A stretch of 64,000 nt of DNA from Lachnospiraceae bacterium A2 (GCA_000403315.2 KE159640.1:10790-74789), one strand, 5' to 3'. Positions 1 through 8,690 are shown, numbered from the stretch's first letter. Notes: generated by a model from the sequence alone, not told the origin. Made by a program: numbers and translations.

Positions 1-515
1 TCCATGAGGTAGCCGTACACGGGCTTGCTTGTGACAGGCTTCCCACTCATGCCTTTTGAGCGTTTTACCGCCCGGATTTTCTTGCTCGTATCCCTCACCA
101 GCCATTCGTTAAAAATGTTACGCAAGGGTGCAAAATCATTCTCGCCCTGTGCGCTGTCTACGCCGTCATTGATTGCAATGAAGCGGACGCCGTTCTGTGG
201 GAAAATCATTTCTGTGTACATTCCCACTTGAAGATAGTTTCGCCCTAACCTTGACATATCCTTTACGATAACCGTTCCCACAAGCCCCGCTTCAACGTCG
301 GCAAGCATGGACTGGAAACCGGGTCTTTGAAAATTTGCCCCGGAGAATCCGTCGTCCGTGTACCATTTGAGGTTGGAAAAGCCGTTCTGTTTTGCGTAGG
401 CTTCAAGGATTCGCTTCTGGTTGCTTATGGAGTTGGATTCGCCTTGAAGCGTGTCCTCGTGCGACAATCTCGGATATAGGGCGGTAATCAGTTTTTGGGT
501 GGTCTGTCTTGTCAT
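1..515 (-). CDS. Large serine recombinase, N-terminal part (cut by window edge)
   Basis: A site-specific serine recombinase that would integrate and excise the left-hand element. The 171 visible residues are the resolvase-type catalytic domain: an LYPRLSHED segment with the catalytic serine near residue 18, a DDGFSGANFQRPGF segment, and VKDMSRLGRNY in the usual order. The start at 515 follows a GGAGG site. The rest of the protein, including the recombinase and zinc-ribbon domains, lies beyond the left edge. It is the last gene of the minus-strand series mobC, relaxase, VLP, repA, dnaC-like, tnpW. Family certain; completeness cannot be judged. Confidence 0.9.
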   Translation of the reverse strand, partial: MTRQTTQKLITALYPRLSHEDTLQGESNSISNQKRILEAYAKQNGFSNLKWYTDDGFSGANFQRPGFQSMLADVEAGLVGTVIVKDMSRLGRNYLQVGMYTEMIFPQNGVRFIAINDGVDSAQGENDFAPLRNIFNEWLVRDTSKKIRAVKRSKGMSGKPVTSKPVYGYLM

Positions 516-648
516 GGTTTCCTCCATTTCCGACAGCCAGCCCCACTATTCCGTAGGTTTATTATACCATAGGGCGGGGCTTGCTGTACAGTCCTTTTTG
601 CTACTTTATGTCGAAAAATATCACATTATTTTATTAAGGCTTATCGCA

Positions 649-846
649 TTATATAGCGTGTGCGGCTGTTCCCCCGGCTGCGCTTTCCGCTTCCAGCACT
701 TTCATCATCTTGTCGGCGGCGGTGGCGGTAGTGCCTTGTTTGAAATAGCCGGAAACCACAAGGACGGTGTTTCCTCTGCGTACCTCGGTCACGCAATCCG
801 GGCGGCGGGCGGTGGTGGCGGTGCTTTTCTTGGGCGTGTCGGTCAT
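649..846 (-). CDS. tnpW: Small TnpW-like transposon-encoded protein
   Basis: A 65-residue protein resembling Tn4451 TnpW, whose biochemical role is not established. The core reads V-x-R-x-GNTVLVVSGYF followed by a TATAADKMMKVLE helix. I chose the ATG at 846 because it follows AGGAG by 8 bases and overlaps the stop of the dnaC-like gene as ATGA, so the two are translationally coupled. A longer frame from a TTG at 852 is less likely. The serine recombinase lies just downstream. Related small proteins precede every serine recombinase in this window, suggesting an accessory role in recombination; that is inference. Confidence 0.75.
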   Translation of the reverse strand: MTDTPKKSTATTARRPDCVTEVRRGNTVLVVSGYFKQGTTATAADKMMKVLEAESAAGGTAAHAI

Positions 847-1697
847 AGGCAAATCTCCTTTCTGTTCAGCAGCTTTTTAAGGCGTTCCATTTTCTCCCGT
901 GCTTTGGCTTTTCTGAAATTCTCCCCGGTAATGCGGACGGGGGTACACATTTCCGTAAGGCGGTCATAGATACGGGCGTGGGCGGTGTCCTCCGGGTTCT
1001 GCAATTCCTCCAGCGTCAAGTTTGTTGTCACGATTAAGGGCTTGCCGCTTCGGTATCGGCTGTCAACCACGTTGTAAACCTGTTCAAGCCCGTATTCCGT
1101 GCCACGCTCCATGCCGAAATCGTCAAGGATAAGCAGCGGGAAGCTGCAAAGGCGGGCTATGTACTCGTTCCTGTCCTTATAGCTGGCGGCAAGGTCATTG
1201 AGGATAAGGGCAAAGTTCGTCATGCACACGGAAACTTCTTTCTCCATGAGGGCGTTGGCGATACACCCGGCGAAATAGCTTTTCCCTGTGCCTACCATGC
1301 CCCATAACAGATAGCCGATATTCCCGGCTTTCATTTCCTCCCAACACTCCACATAGGCATGGGCTTTGTGCATTTGTGGGCATTTCCCGTTGTCGTTTTC
1401 AAACGTCCATTCCCGCATAGCCGGGTCGGTGAAGCCTGTCCGTTTCAGCCGTTCCACTTCCTCCCGGTGCTTGTATTCCCGGTGGCTGGCTTCCAGCGTT
1501 TCCCGGCGTTTCCGCTGGCAGTCACATTCTTTGGGGTGGCGGTCACGCCCGAAAAAGGTTTTGCCCTCCGGGAAGTAGGCTTCTTTGGGCTGGCGGCAGC
1601 TCCCGCAGTATAAAAGCCCGTCCTCGCCCGTGTAGTCCTCCGGCTCTGCTTCCTGTGCCGTGGCAAGCCGGAAAATGGCGTTATCATAATCGCTCAT
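843..1697 (-). CDS. DnaC/IstB-like AAA+ ATPase, helicase loader type
   Basis: A 284-residue cytosolic ATPase of the DnaC/IstB/DnaA-like group, probably loading helicase during replication of the excised element. It has an N-terminal zinc-binding segment (CGSC, then CDC about 30 residues later), a Walker A WGMVGTGKSYFA near residue 140, and a Walker B LLILDDFGMERG. I placed the start at the ATG at 1697 because it follows AAGGAGG; an upstream ATG at 1718 would put that ribosome site inside the coding sequence. It lies between repA and tnpW. A close homologue with the same neighbours is at 62524-63375. Confidence 0.88.
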   Translation of the reverse strand: MSDYDNAIFRLATAQEAEPEDYTGEDGLLYCGSCRQPKEAYFPEGKTFFGRDRHPKECDCQRKRRETLEASHREYKHREEVERLKRTGFTDPAMREWTFENDNGKCPQMHKAHAYVECWEEMKAGNIGYLLWGMVGTGKSYFAGCIANALMEKEVSVCMTNFALILNDLAASYKDRNEYIARLCSFPLLILDDFGMERGTEYGLEQVYNVVDSRYRSGKPLIVTTNLTLEELQNPEDTAHARIYDRLTEMCTPVRITGENFRKAKAREKMERLKKLLNRKEICL

Positions 1698-1726
1698 AAA
1701 ATCGTCCTCCTTGTTCATGGTCTTTT

Positions 1727-1746
1727 ACGCCCTGTTTACGGGGCGT
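1727..1746 (-). promoter_or_regulatory. Conserved hairpin between repA and dnaC-like gene
   Basis: ACGCCC and GGGCGT flank an 8-base loop, giving a 6-bp stem. The same hairpin lies at the same place in the second module (63409-63428). No T-run follows, so it is not a standard terminator. It may be an RNA-processing or attenuation element; function unknown. Confidence 0.45.
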
Positions 1747-1759
1747 TGTATTTATGTGG

Positions 1760-2501
1760 TCAAAGGCTCTCGCCCTCTTTGTAGGAATAATCGGGGATTC
1801 CTTTCTTTCCTGTGCCTTTCCTGTCACGTCTTGCCCACATACGGATAGCGGCGGCATGGTTGGCGTACACTTTCCCATAGGCGGCTATGAACTCGCTCAA
1901 TTCCTCAATGAACCGTTCCAGCCTGTCCGGGTATTCCCCTTTCAGCTCCGCATACTCGGATTCGGAGAGGAAAAGGTTTTTATATCTGCCAAAGGGTGCG
2001 GGCTGCTCCCCACTCACTCCTTTTCGTTGGTTCTCTTTTAGTTGGTTTATAGTAAGTTGGTTAGGGGTCGGTTTTCCGTCCAACGCAAAGGTCGGTTTTC
2101 CGACCTTATGAGGGTCGCTTTTCCGACTGTATGGCGGTCATATGGTCGGAAAACTGTACCACTGGCACTTGCGGTATTTTCATATAAAGGCGGTTCGGTG
2201 CGGAAAAGCCCCGGCGTTCCCTCACCAGAAGCCCGGCAGCGTCCAGCTCGTTCAGTGCGGCTTTTATGGCGGTGCTGCCTTTATCCAGCATTTCCGCTAT
2301 CTCCGAAACAGGGTAGACAATGTATGTCCTGCCCTCGCTGTCCTGCCAGCCGTTCTTCTGTGAGAGTTCGGAACGGTCAAGGAGCAGCGAATAAAGCAGC
2401 TTTGCGGTCTGTGACAAGTCCATTTTCAGCAGAAAACGGGGGTATCGGAAAAACGGCGGCATAATGGTGTCTGCTGTGATGTATTCGGTTATGGTTCTCA
2501 C
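1760..2501 (-). pseudogene. repA: Replication initiator RepA (RepA_N-like), frameshifted
   Basis: The N-terminal half (2501-2106) has the winged-helix initiator sequence FFRYPRFLLKMDLSQTAKLL and a YPVSEIAEMLDKG helix. The C-terminal half (to 1760) has FLSESEYAELK and ends GIPDYSYKEGESL. These match the uninterrupted copy at 63440-64000, but the halves lie in different frames. The first stops at TAA near 2106, and the second is open back to about 2138, so one indel near 2105-2140 would rejoin them. The start is also doubtful: AGGAGG is followed, at normal spacing, by ATA rather than ATG (2492), and the GTG at 2501 overlaps the ribosome site. The gene is probably dead, or the sequence has an error here. 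Confidence 0.75.
2065..2160. repeat. Iteron-like repeats inside repA
   Basis: Four copies of a GGTCGGTTTTCCG-type unit recur about every 22-32 bases (near 2066, 2090, 2112 and, inverted, 2144). The copy at 2088-2107 is a perfect inverted repeat, AAGGTCGG and CCGACCTT around TTTT. RepA_N-family replicons are known to carry their origin inside the rep coding sequence, so these are candidate initiator sites. The frameshift in repA falls within this array. Confidence 0.55.
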
Positions 2502-2601
2502 CTCCTGTCTGTGGCTTCTGTTACGCAGTTAAAACGGCATTTTCGGGGATAAAGGATAAATGTATCGCATACCCTTTGAGGGCGCTCAAAAAAGCCTTGA
2601 T

Positions 2602-2988
2602 TTACGGGGGTCTGGAATATCCTAAAGCGTGACATTTATCCCTCTGTTTTCGCTTGCGCTGTGTGGCATGGATTCTTTTCATGCGTCCGGCGCAATCCGG
2701 GCAGTATTTCCCCCGGTTTGATTTGGGGAGAAAATACCCGCCGCACTCGGTACAGCGTTTCCTGTCTGCCCGGTGGAGTAGGGCGGCTTCCAGTTTCCCG
2801 TCCAGCGGCAGCACGGCGGCTATGAACCAGCGGCATATAAGCGAATAGCTGATACTCTGGACGCATACGCAAGGCTCGCCGTTATCCAGCAAGATACAGT
2901 TGCCGTTATCGTAGTTGCAGCACTCATGCACAAGACGGCGGGCGGCTCTGTACTGTGGGTAGTCCATGTAGGGGCGTTTACCGTTCAT
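2602..2988 (-). CDS. Cysteine-rich VLP-type protein
   Basis: A 128-residue protein of the cysteine-rich VLP type found beside relaxase genes in Firmicutes conjugative elements. Cysteine pairs appear as HECCNYDNGNC in the first third and as CTECGG and YCPDCAGR near the end, the latter resembling a zinc ribbon. The C-terminus is basic (RKRKQRDK), which suits nucleic-acid binding. The ATG at 2988 overlaps the end of the relaxase gene by 11 bases. Molecular function is not established. Confidence 0.7.
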   Translation of the reverse strand: MNGKRPYMDYPQYRAARRLVHECCNYDNGNCILLDNGEPCVCVQSISYSLICRWFIAAVLPLDGKLEAALLHRADRKRCTECGGYFLPKSNRGKYCPDCAGRMKRIHATQRKRKQRDKCHALGYSRPP

Positions 2989-4618
2989 TTTCCCGCCCCT
3001 TTCCCCTTTCCGGCTCACGGCGTAATATTTTGTCAAGATTGCTTTTCACGGTCTGCAATTCCCGGACGTTCGCTTTCTTCTCCCGGTACTCGTTGTAAAG
3101 GGCGTTTTTCTCTTTGGTAAGCTGCTCAATCTCCGTTTGTAGGGCTTTGGACGCTGGCAGCTTTTGGATTCCCTGTGCCTTGAAATACCGGGCGGCAGAT
3201 TCGGAAATGATAAACTCGCTTTCGTGCTGCTCCCGGTAGCTCTTGCGGGCTTTCTCTGTTTTCTGTGCTTTCAGCCCGTCACGGGCGGGCTTGGTCTTGA
3301 TGTACGCCAATAGCTGTTTCTGCAAGTCCTTTTTCTCCCGCAAAGTGCTTTCTACGGCTTTTAGTTCCGCATGGACGTTTGACAGCTCTGCGCTGGCGGC
3401 GGCAAGGGCGGCTTCCAATTCCTCCGGGGAAGAAAAGCCGGATTCCTCGTAAACGCTCATGGTAGCCGCCATTTGCTTTAGATTGTGAACAGCCGCCCAG
3501 CGGTCATATCCTATACCCTTGCCCTCGGCTCGCTTCGCTTCCCGGTCTACCATGCGTTGTACTCCGTCATTTTTCGGGGCGTTTACAGCGGCTTTGTTGC
3601 GCTGTAAGCGGTCTTTTATGCTGCGGGGGTATTCCTGTTTGGGTAGGGGCTTTTCGGCGGCTCTGGCGGCGTTCTGTGCGTTTTGGGTGAGTGCTTCCAG
3701 TACGGCGGCACGGTCAAAATTATCACCCAGTTTCCGGGCGGTGATGGGCTTCGTCCTGTCCGGCGTGAGATAGGATAGCCGCCCCCGGCTCTCCTTGACG
3801 GTCACGCCCTGTTGTAGCAGCTTCCCGGAAAAGTCCTCAAAGGAAACGGCAGAGGACAGGGCGGTGCGGATCGTGCGCCGTAACTTCTCCTTGTCCGTTT
3901 CAAATTTCGTAAGTTTGGGCGGCTCTCCTGTGGCGGCAAGGGAAGCGTTCTCTTTATCCAGTGCGGCTTGTCCTTTCCGCTTCGCCCAATACTCACGCTC
4001 GGTAATGCGGTTCTTGCTCCCGTTCAGCAGGTCAATCTGATAGAGGTTTTCCCGGTGGCACATCTCCATGACTTCCGCTTTGAAATATTCCATAGCTGCG
4101 TCCGTACAGCGGTGCTTGCAGCCCTCCCTTGTGTCGGCTGGTCTTTCCATGTACGGCAGCAATGGCACTTCCTCAATCCGCAATGAATTGATTACGATAT
4201 GCACATGAATGTTGCCGCTGTGGTTATGCCCGTCCGGGTGGGTGCATACAAGGGCTTGGTGTCCGGGGAAATGCTCTTTACAGAACTGCTCGCCTAACTG
4301 TTGCGCCCGGTCTACGGATAGCCCATTGTCGGCAGCGTCACGGGGGTCAAAACTGATAATGTAATGGTGGCTCTTTACGTCCTCCCGCTTTTGGTTCTTG
4401 CCGTATCGAAGATTGGAGCGCATACACGCTATGGCGAAATCTTCCCCGCCGCAATTAAGGGAAGCTATGCGGTAATCGTCACGGGGAAGAAGCCGCCCAT
4501 TTTTATCAAGAGTGGGCTTCATAGTAAACTCGTCATGCTCAAAAGTTAGGTACTGTTCAGCCGCCCCATAGTCGGCATTTTTAGAGCTGATATGTTTGAA
4601 CGTTGCCAACGGCTTCAC
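2978..4618 (-). CDS. MobA-type relaxase
   Basis: A 546-residue relaxase that would nick oriT and pilot the strand into the recipient. The N-terminal relaxase/mobilization domain shows the metal-binding histidine cluster (HPDGHNHSGNIHVHIVIN, histidines near residues 127, 131, 133, 138, 140) and an early tyrosine (residues 17-23) that could be the nicking residue. The C-terminal third is rich in charged residues and predicted coiled coil (KSYREQHESE region). It overlaps mobC upstream by 38 bases and the VLP gene downstream, as in one operon. It looks intact. Family clear; the nick site is not proven. Confidence 0.9.
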   Translation of the reverse strand: MKPLATFKHISSKNADYGAAEQYLTFEHDEFTMKPTLDKNGRLLPRDDYRIASLNCGGEDFAIACMRSNLRYGKNQKREDVKSHHYIISFDPRDAADNGLSVDRAQQLGEQFCKEHFPGHQALVCTHPDGHNHSGNIHVHIVINSLRIEEVPLLPYMERPADTREGCKHRCTDAAMEYFKAEVMEMCHRENLYQIDLLNGSKNRITEREYWAKRKGQAALDKENASLAATGEPPKLTKFETDKEKLRRTIRTALSSAVSFEDFSGKLLQQGVTVKESRGRLSYLTPDRTKPITARKLGDNFDRAAVLEALTQNAQNAARAAEKPLPKQEYPRSIKDRLQRNKAAVNAPKNDGVQRMVDREAKRAEGKGIGYDRWAAVHNLKQMAATMSVYEESGFSSPEELEAALAAASAELSNVHAELKAVESTLREKKDLQKQLLAYIKTKPARDGLKAQKTEKARKSYREQHESEFIISESAARYFKAQGIQKLPASKALQTEIEQLTKEKNALYNEYREKKANVRELQTVKSNLDKILRREPERGKGRENER

Positions 4619-4976
4619 CTACTTTCTGCAAGACTTCAAACTTCAAGGCGGCAAGCTCCGCTGTGGCAGCTCGCACTTCTTGGGAGAGGGTGTTATAAGG
4701 TGCGCCGTATTCGTTTAGACAGCGGGCAATCTGATTCAAGTTGCCGCCGATTTTCCCGTACTCGGCTGTGAGTTTCCCAACGGCAGATAACAATTCATCA
4801 TTGACCGGGGAAACGGTAATAACAGGCTGTATTCTTGACTTGGTAAGGGCTTGCCGGATAAACTCTGCTTGGCTCATTTTGCAGAGGGTGACACGCTCGG
4901 AAAACTCGGCGTATTCTTCCTCGGTCAAGCGTGTCTTGATTACCCGGTGGCGGTGGGGCGTGTTGTATCTTTTCAT
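4581..4976 (-). CDS. mobC: Relaxosome accessory protein MobC
   Basis: A 131-residue mobilization protein. It begins MKRYNTPHRHRVIKTRLTEE, a ribbon-helix-helix type DNA-binding start, and contains the family signature GGNLNQIARCLN. Such proteins bind oriT and assist the relaxase. The ATG at 4976 follows AAAGGAG with 9-base spacing; the longer upstream frame has no ribosome site. The gene overlaps the relaxase and sits directly downstream of the candidate oriT. Confidence 0.87.
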   Translation of the reverse strand: MKRYNTPHRHRVIKTRLTEEEYAEFSERVTLCKMSQAEFIRQALTKSRIQPVITVSPVNDELLSAVGKLTAEYGKIGGNLNQIARCLNEYGAPYNTLSQEVRAATAELAALKFEVLQKVGEAVGNVQTYQL

Positions 4977-5094
4977 GGCTTTCAGCTCCTTTCTTTTTAT
5001 GGTTTGCCCTCTCACCAATAGGAGAAAAACAGGGGGCAAAGCGGAAGTGTTTTTTGAAAAATCCGAAAATATTTTTTCGGGGATTTTTCAAGCG

Positions 5095-5175
5095 GCGCAA
5101 GCCGCAAAAAGGCGGGCTTGGGGTGGCAACCCCAACAAGATTCCCATAGGACAAAATGAGCGATTAGCGAAATTT
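5095..5175. other. Candidate oriT upstream of mobC
   Basis: An inverted repeat, TTGGGGT (5118-5124) and ACCCCAA (5129-5135) around a 4-base loop, is followed by AT-rich sequence. This fits the layout of origins of transfer found upstream of mobC-mobA pairs. The nick position cannot be read from the sequence alone. Confidence 0.45.
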
Positions 5176-5194
5176 GGTACTGTGGTAGAATCTT

Positions 5195-5294
5195 GCTCTA
5201 AGAAAGTAGCGGCTTCCGCTGTGTGGACTTCTGCTGATACCCTCGCTCTAAGAAAGTAGCGGCTTCCGCTGTGTGGACTTCTGCTGATACCCTC
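5195..5294. repeat. Perfect 50-bp tandem duplication
   Basis: Bases 5195-5244 and 5245-5294 are identical. Each unit contains the small hairpin AGCGG-CTT-CCGCT. The duplication is non-coding and lies between the candidate oriT and the next gene. It could be a protein-binding array for the relaxosome or a recent slippage event. From 5295 to 5570 I find only GC-variable sequence without a credible gene. Confidence 0.85.
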
Positions 5295-5570
5295 GACGGA
5301 GAGGGCGGGGTTTCTGGCAACTTTGCGGCGGTATTTCGCTCTCAATATCTTTAGTGCCGCAAGCGGGGATTTTGCCAAAGCAGCGGCGATATTTCTCCCT
5401 CTAATACTTCAAACCAGCAAAAAGCAAAATGAACGTTAATTTGCGGAAATTTCCCCTCATTCCTTACAAAACCACGCAAGCCGGAATAGGCGGGAATTTT
5501 CAGAAATTTCTTTCTATCCCCTTTGCACGGCATAATACCGACGATTTTTGAAAATGCCAAAAATGGGCGC

Positions 5571-5603
5571 AAAAAAACAGGAAACCTTTTCTTGATTTCC
5601 TGT
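5571..5603 (-). terminator. Rho-independent terminator
   Basis: On the minus strand, ACAGGAAA pairs with TTTCCTGT across an 11-base loop and is followed by seven T. It lies 58 bases beyond the stop of the membrane-protein gene at 5661. Confidence 0.7.
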
Positions 5604-5660
5604 CTTGGTGTGCCGTTTTATGTAGCGGCGCGGTTATTCAGTTTTTAGCTGGCTACAATT

Positions 5661-6335
5661 CTACAAACTGGAAGTTGTGCAAGGGATTTTTGAAAATGCG
5701 CAGAAAACTAGCAACAAAGCCAAACTTTGTTGTCCCCAATCAAACACACCATTGATTATAGCATTAGCAGGTAAAACGGTTGCAACCATAATTGAAATTC
5801 CCATAAACAAAAGCGGATTTATCAGCACCCATCTTTTCTTTCCCCATGTTCCTTTTATCGCAACACAAAATATAATAATTGATAAAATTATAAAACTTAT
5901 TGCAGCCAAAAATGCAACACAGATGAATGTAGTAAAAAAGCGTTCACTAATCCGCTTAGCTAATACTATATTCTCTTCTGCTAGTTGATTATATAGCCAC
6001 GCGGATATTGCGAATACACAATGGTATAATGTTCCTACAGAGACAAATACAATGGATGCTATAAAAAACAGTTTATCATATTTACCGACTTTTTCTTTGA
6101 GTAAAACAGATATAGCGTAAAACCCGCAAAACATTAAAAGAAGTGCAATCACGCCCAATAATCCGCCTATAATGAACCTAATAGACGTAGCATTTGACCA
6201 TTCTTCTGAAAATGCAGGAAAAAGATGAAAAATCCCCACTTTTTCCATAGGGTAAAAGCAACCCAATAACATATCTCCGCAGAAGCAAAGTACGCTTCCT
6301 GCGATTGCAATATAGAACAGCTTTTTTATTGTCAT
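5661..6335 (-). CDS. Multi-pass membrane protein, unknown function
   Basis: A 224-residue hydrophobic protein with about six predicted membrane segments: residues 5-25, 53-75, 88-110, 135-160, 170-187 and 195-212. I do not recognise a family with confidence; it resembles small uncharacterised DUF-type membrane proteins of Clostridia. It stands alone on the minus strand with its own terminator. Base composition is much more AT-rich than the mob module, suggesting separate acquisition. The region 6336-6525 upstream holds no gene I can support. Confidence 0.6.
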   Translation of the reverse strand: MTIKKLFYIAIAGSVLCFCGDMLLGCFYPMEKVGIFHLFPAFSEEWSNATSIRFIIGGLLGVIALLLMFCGFYAISVLLKEKVGKYDKLFFIASIVFVSVGTLYHCVFAISAWLYNQLAEENIVLAKRISERFFTTFICVAFLAAISFIILSIIIFCVAIKGTWGKKRWVLINPLLFMGISIMVATVLPANAIINGVFDWGQQSLALLLVFCAFSKIPCTTSSL

Positions 6336-6525
6336 AGCGCCTCCGTTTTTTTAACAAAAATTCATGTTCATCGGATTACTCTGTTTTTTCTTCCTTTTGA
6401 CTTTTCTTCCTTTGAACCAAAATGTGAAATTAACGTTCCATGCTGAACTTTGTCACTTTGTTAATTACTCCCACTTTATCTGTGCTTTATTATATATCCG
6501 TTTTCCCAAAAATGAAAGCAATTTC

Positions 6526-6738
6526 TTATACTTCCTGTTCATCAAAACGGAACTTGAATAATGCGGCAACAAGCCGGGATTTTATGTTGTCCTCCGTATC
6601 TCTGTTGATATGCCCGTTTTCAATGGCGGCAATTCGGATTCGCTTGCTGTAATGCCGTAAAACTTCGTCCACGGCTTCCGGCTCTCCGTTGGTCGCCCGG
6701 ACAATCGTTTCATAGGGTAAAAGGTTCGGATTCCCCAT
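6526..6738 (-). CDS. Small helix-turn-helix protein (conjugative-transposon HTH type)
   Basis: A 70-residue protein of the short HTH family paired with sigma-like regulators in Tn916-type elements. It reads LLPYETIVRATNGEPEAVD at the start, then a helix beginning HYSKRI and a C-terminal INRDTEDNIKSRL segment. The ATG at 6738 overlaps the end of the sigma-like gene by 29 bases, so the two are coupled. The longer upstream frame is antisense to nothing useful and lacks a ribosome site. It probably helps control transfer or excision genes; that is by analogy. Confidence 0.75.
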   Translation of the reverse strand: MGNPNLLPYETIVRATNGEPEAVDEVLRHYSKRIRIAAIENGHINRDTEDNIKSRLVAALFKFRFDEQEV

Positions 6739-7168
6739 GTGAAAGCACCTCCATTTCTTTGTGCAGAAGCTGTAACGTCCTGTGTATCTGATACCCGGTC
6801 GTACTCCGGCAGCGTCCGTACATTTCCCCGATTTCCCGCTGTGTGTAATGCCCGAAAAAATAAAGGAAAATGATTTCACGGTTCTTCTCCGGCAGAGATA
6901 ACAGGGCGGCGGCAAGCTCCCCATTAGTGAGGATAACAGTCTGACCGCATATCGTAATGGGGTATTCTTCATAGGGTGCTTCAAAATATTCGTCTGTTGT
7001 GCCTAAAGGGTAAAACTTTTCTTCTGTGAGGTATTCAAGGGATATCTCTTTTTGTCGCCGTCTGCTCCTGTCACGCCATGCGTTGATAGCCGCAAAGCGT
7101 ATGACGGTCTTGCAGTAGCCATTGAAAGTATACATGATGTGTTCTTTGTATGCTTCTGTGCAAGGCAT
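6710..7168 (-). CDS. Sigma-70-like regulator of a conjugative element
   Basis: A 152-residue protein with a region-4-type helix-turn-helix: LPEKNREIIFLYFFGHYTQ followed by EIGEMYGRCRSTTGYQIHR. No clear region 2 core is present, so it is the short sigma-like class seen in Tn916-family elements. The start at 7168 is favoured by a GGGGGGAG ribosome site six bases upstream; an earlier ATG at 7201 is possible. It forms a unit with the small HTH protein. The element it once served cannot be assigned. Confidence 0.8.
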   Translation of the reverse strand: MPCTEAYKEHIMYTFNGYCKTVIRFAAINAWRDRSRRRQKEISLEYLTEEKFYPLGTTDEYFEAPYEEYPITICGQTVILTNGELAAALLSLPEKNREIIFLYFFGHYTQREIGEMYGRCRSTTGYQIHRTLQLLHKEMEVLSHGESEPFTL

Positions 7169-7255
7169 AAATAACTCCCCCCTTTCTCCCACATAGGGCA
7201 TTGCATGGTTTACAGTTGTATTTTATAATTCAGAGCAATAACAGCACATAGTCTG

Positions 7256-8647
7256 TTATGTCTTGAATACCGCAAATAATATTTTGTATAATCCCATAAC
7301 CAAAAGCAGACTTGAATTTACCAACAAAACAAGGAACAAGTCTTTTACAAAATACCATACTACCCATAATGGAATACCTACCATATAGGGCAAACAGAGT
7401 AACAGTAGTGGCAATATGCCATGCCTTGTAATGTCAAAGAGTATCAGTCTCGTTGTCTGTTTCTTTTTCTTCCATTTTCTTATTGTTGCTATTGGGTATA
7501 CCGCCACTGCAACCAACGCTAAATATGCCCCATTCAGCAATAGGTGTCTTACAATATACGGGCTACCAGATATATCATATTGTTCTCTGCCCAAAAGAGC
7601 AAATATCACATTTTTGCTTATAATATCCGCCAGTTGGTTCGTGACAAGATAATCGTTCATATTGATGAGGAAAATGATTCCTAATCCGCTTTCCGGCAAT
7701 AGAAACATATTTGACATATAATTCTCAACCAGTCCGGAATGCCCCAATACAGGCTCTGTATATTCCTCCGTCAAAGTCCACCCCATTCCGTAATAATAGG
7801 GGCTGTTACCATCTACATATACATTGTCATAAAGCATAGCATTTAAACTGTTTTGACTGACGATTCCCATTCCGCCATTTAGATACATTTGCAGATATTT
7901 TGCCATATCTGATACACTGGAACTTAAATAACCTGCTGGAACGGTAGACCATGAATATTTATCGGGATAGTCCGGTTCTCCCGCAATCGGAAGTCCAAAA
8001 TAATTTCGATACCCTGTTATCAATCCGTTTTCTTTACTTTGTATAAGTGTTGCTGCCGTATGACTCATACTTAGTGGAGAGAAAATGTTTTTATCCATAT
8101 ACTCTGAATAGCTAATTCCGCTGACTGCTTCTATAATTTCTCCTAACAATCCATAATTGATATTTGCATATTGATGTTGTCCGTAACTTTCTGTTATTTT
8201 TGCATTTCCAAAACGCTGATATGTACCTAAACCGCTTGTCTGATTCAAAAGCTGCCTTATAGTAATTCTATCTCCGTCGGACGCATTTATAAAATAGGCA
8301 GAGGTATCAATATAATCAGATATTTTTGTGTCTAAATCTACTTTTTCTTCTTCCACAAGCTGCATAACAGCTAATGCTGTAAATGATTTGCTCAATGAAC
8401 CTATAATAAAAGGCGTATCTAAATTATCGCAATTTCCATAAGTTTCAGAAAACAGTACTTCTTTATAGTTTACAATGGCTATCGCCATTCCGGGAATATG
8501 CAATTCTCTTATTTCTTTTTTTAACCGGCTGTCAATATCGCTATAATTGCTACTTTTTTCATTTGCCAAAACAGGCTTATACCATATAGAAACAACACAA
8601 ATTAGTGACAGTATTACACAAATAATTTGTCTGATTTTTCGATTCAT
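7256..8647 (-). CDS. Membrane-anchored serine beta-lactamase-family hydrolase
   Basis: A 463-residue protein with a signal-anchor at residues 5-28, then a class C beta-lactamase/PBP-like domain. The catalytic SxxK is S84-L-S-K87, the YxN motif is Y160-A-N162, and an HSG triad occurs in VLGHSGLVENY. Three or four hydrophobic segments follow (residues 365-460), an arrangement found in FmtA/Pbp-related membrane hydrolases. It would act outside the membrane on peptidoglycan-like or D-amino-acid ester substrates; the substrate is unknown. The TetR gene upstream is on the same strand 43 bases away and probably regulates it. Confidence 0.85.
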   Translation of the reverse strand: MNRKIRQIICVILSLICVVSIWYKPVLANEKSSNYSDIDSRLKKEIRELHIPGMAIAIVNYKEVLFSETYGNCDNLDTPFIIGSLSKSFTALAVMQLVEEEKVDLDTKISDYIDTSAYFINASDGDRITIRQLLNQTSGLGTYQRFGNAKITESYGQHQYANINYGLLGEIIEAVSGISYSEYMDKNIFSPLSMSHTAATLIQSKENGLITGYRNYFGLPIAGEPDYPDKYSWSTVPAGYLSSSVSDMAKYLQMYLNGGMGIVSQNSLNAMLYDNVYVDGNSPYYYGMGWTLTEEYTEPVLGHSGLVENYMSNMFLLPESGLGIIFLINMNDYLVTNQLADIISKNVIFALLGREQYDISGSPYIVRHLLLNGAYLALVAVAVYPIATIRKWKKKKQTTRLILFDITRHGILPLLLLCLPYMVGIPLWVVWYFVKDLFLVLLVNSSLLLVMGLYKILFAVFKT

Positions 8648-8690
8648 AAAGCCGTCCCCCCATCAATTTTTTCTGATATACCATTCGCTG

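Noticed and set aside
451..969. Plus-strand 172-codon frame
   Set aside because: Antisense to the tnpW and dnaC-like genes, no ribosome site and no family pattern.
2065..2160. Programmed ribosomal frameshift in repA
   Set aside because: No slippery heptamer is seen and the intact copy at 63440 needs none, so mutation or error is simpler.
5195..5294. CRISPR-like repeat
   Set aside because: Two units directly joined with no spacer and no cas genes; a tandem duplication.
5351..5572. Minus-strand 73-codon frame
   Set aside because: No ribosome site, unusual composition, not conserved in look; lies in non-coding DNA beside the tandem repeat.
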